Assembly (NCBI GenBank): GCA_020635535.1 | Contig: JACJZP010000016.1 | Location: forward strand, 1-64,000 | Direction: 5' to 3' | Length of the DNA: 64,000 nt | DNA from: Flavobacteriales bacterium | GTDB taxonomy: Bacteria > Bacteroidota > Bacteroidia > UBA10329 | Part shown: positions 54,360-64,000 of the stretch, in pieces | How the letters are laid out: each line of letters opens with the position of its first letter | Numbering within the stretch: the stretch's first letter is position 1 | Position numbers and translations under genes: made by a program | Notes under the pieces: model-generated | The model's database searches: none | What the model was told of the DNA's origin: nothing | Seen by the model: the letters and a program-made list of their open reading frames with translations, nothing else

Positions 54360-56455
54360 GTCACGAGAAGCAAATAAAGAACCGCGTATACATGGCCTAT
54401 GGCCTGATGGTGGTCTTTGCGTTGGCGATTGTTGGGCGCATTGCACAGATTCAGTTCTGGGAGAAAGACAAGTGGATTGCGAAAGCAGAAACGCAGACCA
54501 CTAAGTTCCGAGAGATTGAAGCTGCCCGTGGTAACATCTTCGCGGCAGACGGAAGCCTACTCGCCACCTCAAAACCGATATACGAAGTGCGTTGGGACGC
54601 GAATGTTCCTTCCATTTCTGACGAATATTTCAACGACCACATAGACCAACTTTCGAAGCAGCTTGCGGAGCTATTCAAAGACAAATCGGCTTCCACATAC
54701 AAGCGTGAGTTGACCCAAGCGCGCATCAACGGTAGTCAGTACCATCTTATTAAACGTAACGTTGATCACAAGGATCTGAAGAAGCTGCGTGAGTTCGCCA
54801 TTTTCGACCGTGGGCGTTACAAAGGCGGGCTCATTTACCACCAGAAGAACAAGCGCGCCAAGCCGTTCAAACAGTTGGCTGCACGTACCATTGGTTATGA
54901 CCAACCTGGATTTAGCGTTGGTTTGGAAGGTGCATATTCAGAAGAATTGGCGGGAGTTAGCGGCAAGCGTTTGATGCAGAAGATTGCAGGCGGAAACTGG
55001 AAACCTCTGAATGATGTGAATGAAATCGAACCAGAAGATGGTTCTGACATCATTACAGCCATCGACATCAACATTCAGGATGTGGCCGAGCATGCACTTC
55101 TCACCCAGTTGGAAAAGCACGGTGCGCATCACGGTTGCGCGGTTCTGATGGAAGTTCAGACGGGCGAGATCAAAGCAATTGCCAACCTCACACAGCAAGA
55201 GAATGGCGGCTATGCGGAAACCTACAACTACGCCATCGGCTCAGCCACAGAGCCAGGTTCAACATTCAAACTGGCAAGCCTTATCTGCCTGCTGGAAGAT
55301 GGCTATGTGGACATCACAGACACAGTCGATATCGAGGGCGGTATCAAAAAGTATTACAACGCCACCATGAAGGATTCCAAAACGGGCGTTTATGATAAGA
55401 TAACAGTTGCCAAAGCATTCGAGATCTCGTCCAACGTTGGTGTTTCAAAGCTTGTAAACCAATACTATGGTAATAAGCCCGAGAAGATGGTGGATAGGCT
55501 GAAGAAGATGGGATTGGACCAGCCATTGGGGCTACAAATCAAGGGAGAAGGCCAACCTGCCATCAAATCTCCTACAGACCCGACATGGTCCGGCATCACA
55601 CTGCCTTGGATGAGTATCGGCTACGAAGTGCTTCAAACGCCATTGCAAATTCTCGCTTTCTACAACGCTATAGCGAATGATGGGGTGATGGTACAACCGA
55701 GAATCGTAAACGCCATTAAAAAGCATGGCAAGATCGAGAAAGAATATCCTACCACAGTTCTTAACGACCAAGTCTGCTCAAAGGAAACGATTGCGAAGGT
55801 TAAGAAACTGATGGAAGGCGTGGTTGAACATGGAACAGCCAGCAACCTACGTCATGCCAATTACAAGATCGCAGGCAAGACGGGAACGGCTCAAATAGCT
55901 AAAGGCGGAAGCTATCACACGAACAAAAGCTACCAAGCATCTTTCGTGGGTTATTTCCCTGCTGACAAACCGCGCTACAGCTGTATTGTAGTGGTTGATT
56001 CTCCGACCAGCTACGTTTACTACGGAAACTTGGTGGCGGGCCCGATCTTCAAAGAGATAAGCGACAAGGTTTATTCCACGCAGATCAAAATGTTGGAAGA
56101 GGTTGAAACCGACACTTCACACACCGAGAAACTGGTTCCTTATGCGAAAGCCACTTCCAAAGAAGACCTGACCAAGACCTTGGCAGAGCTTCATATCAAG
56201 GCAGAAGTGGAAGACCCAGATGCGCAATGGGCGGTTGCCAAAACAGAAAAGTCCTCGATTAGTCTTGAGGCGCAGGAGGTGATTGAAAATCTTGTGCCTC
56301 GAGTGGTAGGAATGGGTGCCATGGATGCGCTGTATCTCCTCGAAAACCAAGGACTAAAAGTGAAAATGATTGGATCTGGCGTGGTGCGCCAACAATCTAT
56401 TATTCCAGGAACCCGCGCCACACGTGGACGCGAAATCGTGATTCGACTCTCATGA
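54356..56455 (+). CDS. ftsI: Septal peptidoglycan transpeptidase (class B PBP, FtsI/PBP3-like) with PASTA domain
   Basis: 699 residues from an ATG. One N-terminal membrane helix (GLMVVFALAIVGRIAQIQF), a PBP dimerisation domain to about residue 230, then the transpeptidase: nucleophile Ser302 in EPGSTFKLASL (SxxK), SSN in FEISSNVGVSKLV, and KTG in AGKTGTAQIAKGG. The C-terminus (VPRVVGMGAMDALYLLENQGLKVKM ... GREIVIRLS) is a PASTA domain. It crosslinks septal peptidoglycan as partner of FtsW. This is the last intact essential gene before the frameshifted region. Confidence 0.95.
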   Translation: MSHEKQIKNRVYMAYGLMVVFALAIVGRIAQIQFWEKDKWIAKAETQTTKFREIEAARGNIFAADGSLLATSKPIYEVRWDANVPSISDEYFNDHIDQLSKQLAELFKDKSASTYKRELTQARINGSQYHLIKRNVDHKDLKKLREFAIFDRGRYKGGLIYHQKNKRAKPFKQLAARTIGYDQPGFSVGLEGAYSEELAGVSGKRLMQKIAGGNWKPLNDVNEIEPEDGSDIITAIDINIQDVAEHALLTQLEKHGAHHGCAVLMEVQTGEIKAIANLTQQENGGYAETYNYAIGSATEPGSTFKLASLICLLEDGYVDITDTVDIEGGIKKYYNATMKDSKTGVYDKITVAKAFEISSNVGVSKLVNQYYGNKPEKMVDRLKKMGLDQPLGLQIKGEGQPAIKSPTDPTWSGITLPWMSIGYEVLQTPLQILAFYNAIANDGVMVQPRIVNAIKKHGKIEKEYPTTVLNDQVCSKETIAKVKKLMEGVVEHGTASNLRHANYKIAGKTGTAQIAKGGSYHTNKSYQASFVGYFPADKPRYSCIVVVDSPTSYVYYGNLVAGPIFKEISDKVYSTQIKMLEEVETDTSHTEKLVPYAKATSKEDLTKTLAELHIKAEVEDPDAQWAVAKTEKSSISLEAQEVIENLVPRVVGMGAMDALYLLENQGLKVKMIGSGVVRQQSIIPGTRATRGREIVIRLS

Positions 56456-57911
56456 AGCTGCTGAAGGACATATTATACAAGGCGGGCATTGAGGAAGTGG
56501 TCGGTAGCACCAACGTGGCCATCGAGAACATCTGCATCGATTCCCGACAAGCGAAAAAATTCTCCCTTTTCATTGCAGTAAAAGGAACTGCAGTTGATGG
56601 CCACCAGTTTATTTCCAAAGCCATCGAGCAAGGCTCGTTGGCCATTATTTGCGAAGAACTTCCAGAGCAATTGGTTAAGGAAGTGAATTACATCCAAGTG
56701 AAAAACAGTCGGTTTGCGGCTGGAATAATCGCTTCCAATTTCTACGACAACCCTTCTCAGAAACTGAAGTTGGTGGGAGTTACCGGAACCAACGGCAAAA
56801 CCACGGTCACCACGCTTCTTTACCAACTATTCAAAAACCTCGGTTACAAGGTCGGTTTGCTTTCAACAGTTCGAAATCTGATTGATGGAGAGGTTGTGGA
56901 GGCCACTCATACAACACCAGACCCGATCAGCTTGAATGAACTGTTGGCCGAAATGGTAGAGCGCGGTTGCGAATACGCCTTCATGGAAGTGAGCTCACAT
57001 GCCTTGGATCAGCATCGTGTAGCTGGGATCGAATTCACAGGAGCCATTTTCACGAACATCTCTCACGATCATCTTGACTACCACGAGACATTCGACAAGT
57101 ACATCAAGGCGAAAAAGATGTTGTTCGACATGCTGCCGAGCACCGCTTTTGCGCTGACCAATCTTGACGACAAGAATGGCGAAGTGATGGTGCAAAACAC
57201 CAAAGCCAAGATCATCACTTACGGCCTCAAATCAATGGCCGATCGCAAGGCAAAGATCTTGGAAAACAACCTCACAGGTTTGATTCTGAACATTGACGGA
57301 CAGGAGGTCATTACACGATTGATCGGTTCGTTCAATGCCTACAATATTCTATCGGTTTATGGCGCTGCGATTGAACTGAAAGAGGAGAAACTTCAGATTC
57401 TCACTACGCTTAGCAATCTTCATTCGCCTGACGGCAGATTCCAGTTCGTCAAGACAGAAAACAACATCCTGGAATTGTGGATTACGCCCACACGCCAGAC
57501 GCGTTGGATAATGTGATTTCCACGATTCACGGACTACGAACAGGAAACGAAAAACTGATCACGCTTGTGGGCTGCGGTGGCGATCGCGATAAGACCAAGC
57601 GACCTGAAATGGCGCGCATTGCGGCTGAAGGCAGCACCAAAGTCATCCTGACTTCGGATAACCCAAGATCGGAAGACCCGAATCAGATCATTGAAGACAT
57701 GAAAACGGGACTCGATCCTGTATTGAAGCGCAAAGCGGTCAGCATAGTTGATCGCGCGGAAGCGATACGAACTGCTTGCATGCTTGCCGAGCCAGGCGAC
57801 ATCATTCTGGTAGCTGGAAAAGGCCACGAAAAGTACCAGGAGATCAATGGCGTGAAGCATGATTTTGACGACATGGAAGTACTCACAACCAACCTAAAAC
57901 AGATCTGCTAA
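56452..57911 (+). CDS. murE: UDP-MurNAc-L-Ala-D-Glu:DAP ligase MurE, frameshifted in this sequence
   Basis: Two frames together make a full MurE of about 486 residues. The first (56452 to about 57475) contains TGTNGKTTVTTLLYQLF (P-loop), HTTPDPISLNELLAEM, FMEVSSHALDQHRVAG and FTNISHDHLDYH. The second (from about 57468) begins GIVDYAHTPDALDNVI and continues VGCGGDRDKTKRPEMARIA, TSDNPRSEDPNQII and VAGKGHEKYQ. DNPR is the motif that recognises diaminopimelate, so the cell wall should be DAP-type. The shift, at about 57466-57474, is explained by one missing base. The ends overlap ftsI (4 bases) and mraY (1 base). Confidence 0.92.
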
Positions 57912-59160
57912 TGCTGTACCATCTGTTCGACTTCCTTCAAACCAACTACGACCTTCCAGGCGCGGGATTGTTCCAGTACATCACGTTCCGTGCGGCTGCG
58001 AGCATCATCACTTCGCTCATCATTTCAATGGTGATCGGCAAGAAAGTGATCGAGTTCCTGCAACTGAAGCAAGTGGGCGAGATTGTCCGTGATCTTGACC
58101 TCGCTGGTCAGGTTCAGAAGCAGGGAACACCAACCATGGGCGGCATCATCATTCTGTCTTCCATTCTTATTCCAACGCTTCTTTTCGCAAACCTGACCAA
58201 TGTTTATGTACAACTGATGATCGTCTCCACCATCTGGCTGGGCACCATCGGTTTCATTGATGATTACATCAAGGTTTTCAAGAAGGACAAAGAAGGGTTG
58301 GCTGGTCGATTTAAAGTGATGGGTCAGATCGGTATTGGAGTTATTGTGGCTTGCACACTTTACTTCTCAGATGGCGTGCAAGTAAAGCAGCGGTTGCAGA
58401 AAGGTGGAATCGCAACAGAAACCACCATCGATGGCCAAACCATGAAAGTGGAATCTCTTCCGGTTTATGATGAAGCCGAGCATTCGCTTGTTACCACGAT
58501 TCCGTTCCTAAAGGACAACGAATTCGATTACAGCTCTCTTCTATTCTTCCTTGGCGATAAGGCCAAAGATTGGGGTTGGCTGATCTTCATTCCTATCGTA
58601 ATCTTTATAGTTACAGCAGTTTCCAACGGTGCAAATCTGACAGATGGCTTGGACGGATTAGCTACTGGAACATCTGCCATTGCGGGTGTAACGCTCGCGG
58701 TTTTCGCCTACGTTTCGGGTAACATCATTTTGCCGATTACCTGAATATCATGTACATCCCAGGCTCGGGCGAGCTGGTGGTTTTCATTGCCGCATTTGTG
58801 GGTGCTTGTGTCGGTTTCCTTTGGTACAACCAGTATCCAGCGCAGGTATTTATGGGCGATACGGGAAGTTTGGCCTTAGGCGGAATCATCGCGGTTTTTG
58901 CGTTAGCCATCCGTAAAGAATTATTGATTCCAATTCTCTGCGGAATCTTCCTGATGGAAAACCTTTCGGTGGTGCTTCAGGTCAGCTACTTCAAGTACAC
59001 CAAGAAGAAATTCGGAGAAGGCAGAAGGATTTTCCTCATGTCTCCGTTGCATCATCATTTCCAGAAAAAAGGAATGCACGAAGCCAAGATTGTTGGACGA
59101 TTCTGGATCGTGGGAATCATGCTCGCAGTACTCACAATCGTAACCCTCAAACTCAGATAA
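57911..59160 (+). CDS. mraY: Phospho-MurNAc-pentapeptide transferase MraY, frameshifted in this sequence
   Basis: The first frame (57911 to about 58735) has GQVQKQGTPTMGGIIILSSIL-type start of the family motif, GFIDDYIKVFKKDKEGLAGRFK and NLTDGLDGLATGTSAIAG. The second (to 59160) has ADYLNIMYIPGSGELVVF, QVFMGDTGSLALGGIIA and FLMSPLHHHFQKKGMHE. The break is at about 58732, where one T seems missing from a T run (ATTTTG expected ATTTTTG). About ten membrane segments; it makes lipid I. Aspartates of DD, DGLDG and the HHH loop are all present. The join with murD is TAATG. Confidence 0.92.
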
Positions 59161-60491
59161 TGGCAGAGCGACTGGTCATATTGGGTGGTGGCGAAAGCGG
59201 TGCTGGCGCAGCGTATCTCGGCCTAAAGAAAGGCTGGGACGTGTTCCTGTCTGACAAGGGAATGCTGAAGGATAATTACTCAGCCAACTTGAAGGATTGG
59301 GGCATCGATTTCGAGGAAGGAACGCATTCGGAAGACAAGATTCTGAACGCTGACCTCGTAGTGAAAAGCCCTGGAATTCCAGAAACGGCTCCGTTGGTGC
59401 AATCGCTACGCGGAAGGGAATTCCTGTGGTTTCGGAAATTGAATTCGGATTGAAATACACGAACGCCAAAACCATCGGCATTACGGGTACGAATGGCAAA
59501 ACCACCACTACCCTGCTCACGCATCACATCCTGACCAAGGCGGATTGAATGCTGGCTTGGCTGGAAACGTGGGCAAGAGCCTCGCATGGCAAGTGGCCGA
59601 TAAGGAATTCGATTATCTGGTCATCGAACTGAGCAGTTTCCAATTGGATGGCATGTTCGACAGCCGCATCAATCTGGCGGTGTTGCTGAACATCACACCG
59701 ATCACCTCGACCGCTACGGTTCGATGGACAATTACATCGCATCGAAAATGCGCATTACGCAGAATCAGACCTCAGAAGATGCTTTCATCTACTGCGCTGA
59801 CGATGCCAACATCAAATCGGCTTTGGAATCATCGAATATCAAGGCCAAACACTACCCATTCTCGCTCGAAACCACGGTGGCCGAGGGCGCTTACATCGAA
59901 AACGGAAATCTCAACATAAACCTCAATAACTCAAACCTAAACATGTCAATTCACGAACTAGCATTGCAGGGGAGACACAACACTTACAATTCCATGGCAG
60001 GCGGAATTGTCGGGCGGTTGGTCGAACTGCGCAAAGACCTCATCCGAGAGAGCCTGAGCGATTTCAGCGCGGTGGAGCACCGATTGGAAAACATCGGCAG
60101 CGTGCACGGAATCGAATTCATCAACGATAGCAAGGCTACCAACATCAACTCCACGTGGTACGCGCTGGAATGCATGAACAAACCTGTGGTTTGGATCGTG
60201 GGTGGTGTTGACAAAGGCAACGACTACTCGATGGTGGAAGACCTTGTGCGCGATAAGGTTAAGGCCATCATCTGCCTCGGCAAGGACAACGAGAAAATCC
60301 ACAAGGCTTTCGAAGGAATCGTTGAAACCATTGTGGATACGACAAGTGCCGAAGAGGCTGTGAAAACGAGCTATTACATCGGTAAAAAGGGAGATGTTGT
60401 GCTGCTTTCGCCTGCATGCGCCAGCTTCGATCTGTTCGAGAATTACGAGGAACGCGGAAGACAATTCAAAGCAGCCGTTCGCGCACTCTAA
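59160..60491 (+). CDS. murD: UDP-MurNAc-L-Ala:D-Glu ligase MurD, three frameshifts in this sequence
   Basis: Four pieces make one MurD of about 445 residues. Piece 1 (59160 to about 59415): LVILGGGESGAGAAYLGLKKG. Piece 2 (to about 59543): GIPVVSEIEFGLKYTNAKT and IGITGTNGKTTTTLLTHHIL (P-loop). Piece 3 (to about 59697): LNAGLAGNVGKSLAW and YLVIELSSFQLDG. Piece 4 (to 60491): DRYGSMDNYIASKMRI, GIEFINDSKATNINSTWYAL, WIVGGVDKGNDYSM and LLSPACASFDLFENYEERG. Each step moves the frame the same way and is cured by adding one base (a run of A, then G, then G). A related C-domain-only gene follows after 21 bases. Confidence 0.9.
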
Positions 60492-60512
60492 ACCATCAAA
60501 AACCTACCTCCC

Positions 60513-61061
60513 ATGAAGGATAAGACCTGGAATAAAAAAGTTGAGACCACCACAGAACAAGACATGTTCAACAGTCTGCTTGAGTTGAGGAAGCAGATCA
60601 TTGAGGAGAGTGTTTCGGATGTCCGCAGCACACGCCACCGTCAGGAACTGATAGGCACTTACAATGGCATTGAGTATATCAATGACAGCAAGGCCACAAA
60701 CGTGGATCTGACATGGTATTCGTTGGAGCGTTTGCAAGGCGAAGCAATCTGGATTGTTGGCGGATTGCAGGACGGTCAGGATTACAGCATGCTGAAAGAA
60801 TTGGTAGCGGACAAGGTTAGGGGAATTGTTTGCCTCGGTCGTGAAAACGCCCGCGTATTCAAGACCTTCTTGAGCGATGCAGATGTAATTGTTGGTGCCA
60901 GTACTGCCGAAGAAGCCGTGAAGGCTGCTACAGCTTTGGCTAAGCCGGGCGACACCGTTATTCTATCGCCTGCTTGCTCCAGCCACGACCTTTTTGAGAG
61001 CTACGAAGACCGCGGAAATTTCACAAAAGCTGTCAAACAGCTTTTGGAAAATGAAAAATGA
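60513..61061 (+). CDS. Stand-alone MurD C-terminal-domain paralogue
   Basis: 182 residues from an ATG, intact, 21 bases after murD. Residues about 20-178 align along their length with the last third of the neighbouring MurD (EYINDSKATNVDLTWYSLERL against EFINDSKATNINSTWYALECM; IWIVGGLQDGQDYSMLKELV against VWIVGGVDKGNDYSMVEDLV; ILSPACSSHDLFESYEDRGNF against LLSPACASFDLFENYEERGRQF). The N-terminal UDP-binding and central ATPase domains are absent, and the Lys of DKG is replaced. The D-Glu contact segment SPAC-S-DLF is kept. It cannot be a ligase alone. A duplication remnant under selection, a regulator or a binding protein are possibilities. Confidence 0.8.
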   Translation: MKDKTWNKKVETTTEQDMFNSLLELRKQIIEESVSDVRSTRHRQELIGTYNGIEYINDSKATNVDLTWYSLERLQGEAIWIVGGLQDGQDYSMLKELVADKVRGIVCLGRENARVFKTFLSDADVIVGASTAEEAVKAATALAKPGDTVILSPACSSHDLFESYEDRGNFTKAVKQLLENEK

Positions 61062-61099
61062 TGAATGAATAATTAAGAATTAGAGTGAAAACGAACACA

Positions 61100-61191
61100 A
61101 AATCCCCCGCCTTCGGCACCCCCTTTAAAAGGGGGAATGAGCTCCTTCCTCCTTTCAAAGGAGGTGTCGAGGAACGAGACGGAGGATTTAA
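61100..61191. repeat. Dispersed-type inverted repeat element upstream of ftsW
   Basis: Left part AAATCCCCCGCCTTCGGCACC... and right part ending ACGAGACGGAGGATTT are imperfect inverted copies of each other. Each contains its own hairpin: CCCCCTTTAAAAGGGGG (61120-61135) and CCTCCTTTCAAAGGAGG (61148-61164). It looks like a small palindromic element of the MITE/REP kind common in Bacteroidota. It splits the dcw cluster between the murD paralogue and ftsW. Confidence 0.7.
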
Positions 61192-61244
61192 AGAATTGAA
61201 ACAAGAAAAGGAAGGTAATTCTGCGAAAATATCTTGAAGGCGAC

Positions 61245-62403
61245 ATGGTCATTTGGGCCGTGGTGTTCCTGTTTTCGCTGGTTTCGGCAATGGCGGTTTA
61301 CAGCTCAACGGGTACGCTCGCATACCGCTACCAAGGCGGAAATACCGAGTACTACCTGCTCAAACATTTCTCCATCATTGTGCTTGGATGGGGACTCATG
61401 TACGGAATCCACAAGGTTCCTTTCAAGTACTTCTCGCGCATCGCGCAAATACTCATTTGGATATCGATTCCGCTATTGGCCGTCACGCTTATCGCGGGAA
61501 CGTCAAGGAACGAGGCAAGTCGTTGGTTAACGCTACCGATCATCAACCTTTCGTTCCAAACATCCGACCTCGCCAAAGTGGCGCTCATCGCCTACTTGGC
61601 ACGCATTCTTTCGCTTCGAAAAGATGCACTAAGCGATTTCAATGGAGGGTTCCTTCAGATCGTTTGGCCAGTTATTGCCGTTTGCGTTTTGATTTTCCCT
61701 GCGAACTTCTCAACAGCTGCGGTGCTCTTCACCACCTCCATGATTCTAATGTTCATCGGAGGCGTCAAACTCAAATATTTGAGCGGATTGGTTGCTGCAG
61801 CCATTACAGGAGCGGCATTCATTCTACTTCTCTCCTATGTGTTGCCATTAGAAAACGTTGGTCTTGGCCGTGTCGAAACATGGAAAAACGCTTGGAGACG
61901 TTTACCAGCAATGAGGAGACACAGGAAATGGCTGATGCCAACTATCAAACGGAACAAGCTAAAATAGCCATCGCCAAAGGTGGACCATTTGGTGTCGGGC
62001 CGGCAACAGTTCTCAACGGAACTTTATTCCACACCCATACTCAGATTTCATCTTCGCCATCATTTTGGAAGAATGGGGACTTGTTGGCGGAATGGGAATT
62101 CTGTTCCTCTACCTGATTCTTCTTTTCCGAGGATTACGGATTGTCCATAAAGGCACCAGCACCTTCGGAACGCTGTTGGCATTCGGGGTATGTTTTGCCT
62201 TGGTCTTTCAAGCATTCATCAACATGGCCGTGGCTGTGAATCTCTTCCCAGTAACGGGTCAACCATTGCCATTGATAAGTATGGGCGGAACCAGCATTTG
62301 GTTCACATCCATCGCCATCGGAATGATTCTCAGCGTGAGCCGAGACATCAAAGAAGACGCTCAATCCAGTCATGAACCTCAACCCGAATTGGCTCATGTC
62401 TAA
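61245..62403 (+). CDS. ftsW: Septal peptidoglycan glycosyltransferase FtsW, two frameshifts in this sequence
   Basis: SEDS-family membrane protein. The first frame (61245 to about 61880) opens MVIWAVVFLFSLVSAMAVYS; the frame extends upstream (LRKYLEGD before the Met) so the true start is uncertain. STGTLAYRYQGGNTEYYLLKH, RWLTLPIINLSFQTSDLAKV and GLGRVETWK are present. The second piece includes RLETFTSNEETQEMADANY and AIAKGGPFGVGP. The third (from about 62003) has NSSQRNFIPHPYSDFIFAII, EEWGLVGGMG and VTGQPLPLISMGGTS. Breaks at about 61885 (A run) and 62001 (G run) each need one base added. It polymerises glycan with FtsI. Confidence 0.9.
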
Positions 62404-63501
62404 GGTTCAAAGTGATCATATCAGGAGGCGGCACAGGCGGGCACATTTTCCCAGCTATCGCGATTGCGAATGCGCTGAAAAACTCGAAGAAGGCATTGAA
62501 ATCCTGTTCGTGGGTGCACAAGGCAAGATGGAAATGGAGAAGGTTCCGAAGGCAGGTTACAAGATAATTGGGCTGAACATTGCTGGATTGAATCGCAGCA
62601 ACATGCTCAAGAATCTCGGTTTCCCATTCAAGTTGATCGGGAGTCTGTTGAAGTCTATGAGTATCATCCGTGAATTCAAACCGCAGGTTGTTGTTGGTGT
62701 GGGTGGTTTTGCCAGCGGACCTGTTATGTATGCGGCAAGCACCAAGGGAATTCCAACGGTCATTCAAGAGCAGAATTCTTATGCGGGAATTACGAACAAA
62801 CTCCTCGGGAAAAAGGCGAAAAAGGTGTGCGTGGCGTACGACAACATGGACAAGTTCTTCCCTGCAGGAAACATCATTCGCACAGGAAACCCAGTCCGTC
62901 AGGATATCCTAAATCTGGAAGGTAAACGTGAGGAAGGACACAAGACCTTTAACCTCGACCCAAGCAAGAAAACCCTTCTGGTAATCGGTGGAAGTTTGGG
63001 TGCGCGTTCCATCAATCTGGCTATCAAATCACACATCGAAGACTTTAAGAAAGCCGATGTGCAAGTGGTCTGGCAGACGGGTAAACTCTTCATTGAGGAA
63101 GGGAAAAAATCCGTGGCAGATGCCAACGCAACCAACTTCTTCGTCTCAGATTTCATCTACACCATGGATCAGGCTTATGCCGTGGCTGATGTGGTCATTT
63201 CACGCGCTGGTGCGAGTTCCATTTCAGAATTATGCATCGTTGGCAAGCCTGCCGTTTTGGTTCCATTCCCATTTGCAGCAGAAGACCATCAGACCAAGAA
63301 TGCGCAAGCATTGGTTGATAATGATGCAGCCATTCTCGTAGCCGACAATAAGGCCAACGAAGAAGCTTGCGAACACGCATTGCGACTCTTGAATGATGAC
63401 GCAGAACGTGGAAACTGAGTGCGAACATTCAAAAGTTGGCATTGCCCAACGCGGATGAAGAAATAGCCAAAGAAATCTTGAAAATCGCGAAAGCCGCTTA
63501 A
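62396..63501 (+). CDS. murG: Lipid II synthase glycosyltransferase MurG, three frameshifts in this sequence
   Basis: The start is ATG 62396, overlapping ftsW by 8 bases. VIISGGGTGGHIFPAIAIANAL is read in a frame beginning about 62412. The frame then shifts at about 62483 (A run) to LEEGIEILFVGAQGKMEMEKVP. VVGVGGFASGPVMYAAS, PTVIQEQNSYAGITNKLLG, VIGGSLGARSINLAI, VVISRAGASSISELCIVGKPAVLVPFPFA and DHQTKNAQALV are all present. A last shift at about 63413 (A run) opens LSANIQKLALPNADEEIAKE to a stop at 63501. MurG adds GlcNAc to lipid I. The first shift needs two bases added or one removed. Confidence 0.88.
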
Positions 63502-63648
63502 TGGATACGAATTGGACAAATGAATACGCATATGACGAATACAGTCCTCACCGAGAATCTACCGCTAACATCCATTGGCAGCGGACTATCGACCATGGAC
63601 TGTGGACTGCATTCGCAAAACAAATAACGAATAACCAATAACCGCCAA
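63502..63648. repeat. Repetitive spacer between murG and murC
   Basis: 147 bases without a gene. It contains the repeated words GACTATCGACC/GGACTGTGGACTG (about 63586-63610) and AATAACGAATAACCAATAACC (63622-63642 in part). Such word-repeats resemble scattered intergenic filler in Bacteroidota. No promoter or terminator is convincing. Confidence 0.45.
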
Positions 63649-64000
63649 GTGCTCGCTCTGAATAAAATACAGCATGTCTATCTCATCGGTATCGGAGGTA
63701 TCGGGATGAGTGCGCTTGCGCGATATTTTGCCGAGCAAGGCAAGTCGGTGGCGGGTTATGATCGTGTATCAACTGAACTCACGCAAGAGCTCGAAGCAAC
63801 AGGAATCAATATCCATTATTCGGATGATGTTAACCTGATTCCAAGTGGGTTTGATAACCCTGAAACAACCATTGGTCATTTTCACACCAGCGGTTCCAAA
63901 ATCGCATTCAGAATTGACGCATTTCCGAACTAATGGATTTGACGTATTGAAGCGTTCCGAAGTTCTTGGAGAGCTTTCCAAAACGTATCAAACTGTTGCG
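63649..64000 (+). CDS. murC: UDP-N-acetylmuramate--L-alanine ligase MurC, 5' part, frameshifted and cut by the window edge
   Basis: The start is GTG 63649 (MLALNKIQHVYLIGIGGIGMSALARYF). The dinucleotide-like UDP-binding loop GIGGIGMSALA and the continuation GYDRVSTELTQELEATGINIHYSDD are typical of MurC. At about 63870 the frame changes: the continuation LVIFTPAVPKSHSEL and TNGFDVLKRSEVLGELSKTY is one base later, so here one extra base or two missing ones must be supposed. It runs off the window before the ATP-binding domain. Confidence 0.88.

Noticed and set aside
57460..63880. Programmed frameshifting or recoding of murE-murC
   Set aside because: There are too many sites, in unrelated genes, without a shared slippery motif or downstream structure. 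Missing bases in homopolymers explain nearly all of them.
1..64000. A mobile island, prophage, defence system or biosynthetic cluster
   Set aside because: No integrase, transposase, restriction, Cas, toxin-antitoxin pair or synthase gene is visible; gene content and order are those of core chromosome.

Overview
This window is a chromosomal segment of a Bacteroidota bacterium, most likely order Flavobacteriales. The evidence is gliding-motility genes (gldB, gldC, gldD, gldE), a PorU2/PorV2-type gingipain-family pair, secreted proteins with type IX secretion system (T9SS) sorting tails of both type A and type B, a DUF5686 outer-membrane protein, and promoter-like TAnnTTTG boxes. I see no rRNA, tRNA, CRISPR array, insertion sequence, integrase or phage gene. 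Most of it reads as ordinary core chromosome.

Layout: (1) 1-7.3 kb: truncated pabB, a T9SS cargo protein, hemH, lpdA, and a secreted transglutaminase-like protein with a T9SS tail. (2) 7.6-13.8 kb: PorU2 and PorV2. (3) 13.9-26.9 kb: envelope and lipid genes: an acyltransferase, a TPR protein, pssA, purS, a GT39-like glycosyltransferase, lptB, a DUF5686 protein, tatC, and a run of three genes that resembles a polyprenyl-phosphate-sugar glycosylation set (GT2, UPF0104-like membrane protein, TMTC-like membrane/TPR protein). (4) 27.1-38.2 kb: recQ, ctaA, the gldD-gldE-ssb-mutY block divergent from an HU gene, a TPR protein, a 30-residue very basic small protein, rng, trmB and an alkyltransferase-like protein. 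(5) 38.2-44.7 kb: a diheme cytochrome c, the relic of a T9SS tail, an XRE regulator, a small repetitive ORF, mrp, an NFU protein and the korAB oxidoreductase. (6) 44.6-52.4 kb: a lipoprotein, nadE, a PorT-like barrel divergent from gldB-gldC, a type B T9SS protein, engB and an alpha/beta hydrolase. (7) 52.6-64.0 kb: the division and cell wall (dcw) cluster mraZ-rsmH-ftsL-ftsI-murE-mraY-murD-(murD C-domain paralogue)-ftsW-murG-murC, with MraZ-box-like repeats in front of mraZ.

The main anomalies are in region 7. From about 57.47 kb to the right edge, murE, mraY, murD, ftsW, murG and murC are all broken by about eleven reading-frame shifts. Most are best explained by one missing base, often in a homopolymer. 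These genes are essential and nothing before 57.4 kb is affected, so I read this as declining sequence quality near a contig end and not as gene decay. Between murD and ftsW sits an intact 182-residue ORF that is only the C-terminal (ligase) domain of MurD, clearly diverged from the neighbouring murD; this is the best candidate here for something undescribed. Other notable items are a 53-codon ORF built from a seven-residue repeat next to the XRE regulator, and several families of dispersed intergenic inverted repeats.
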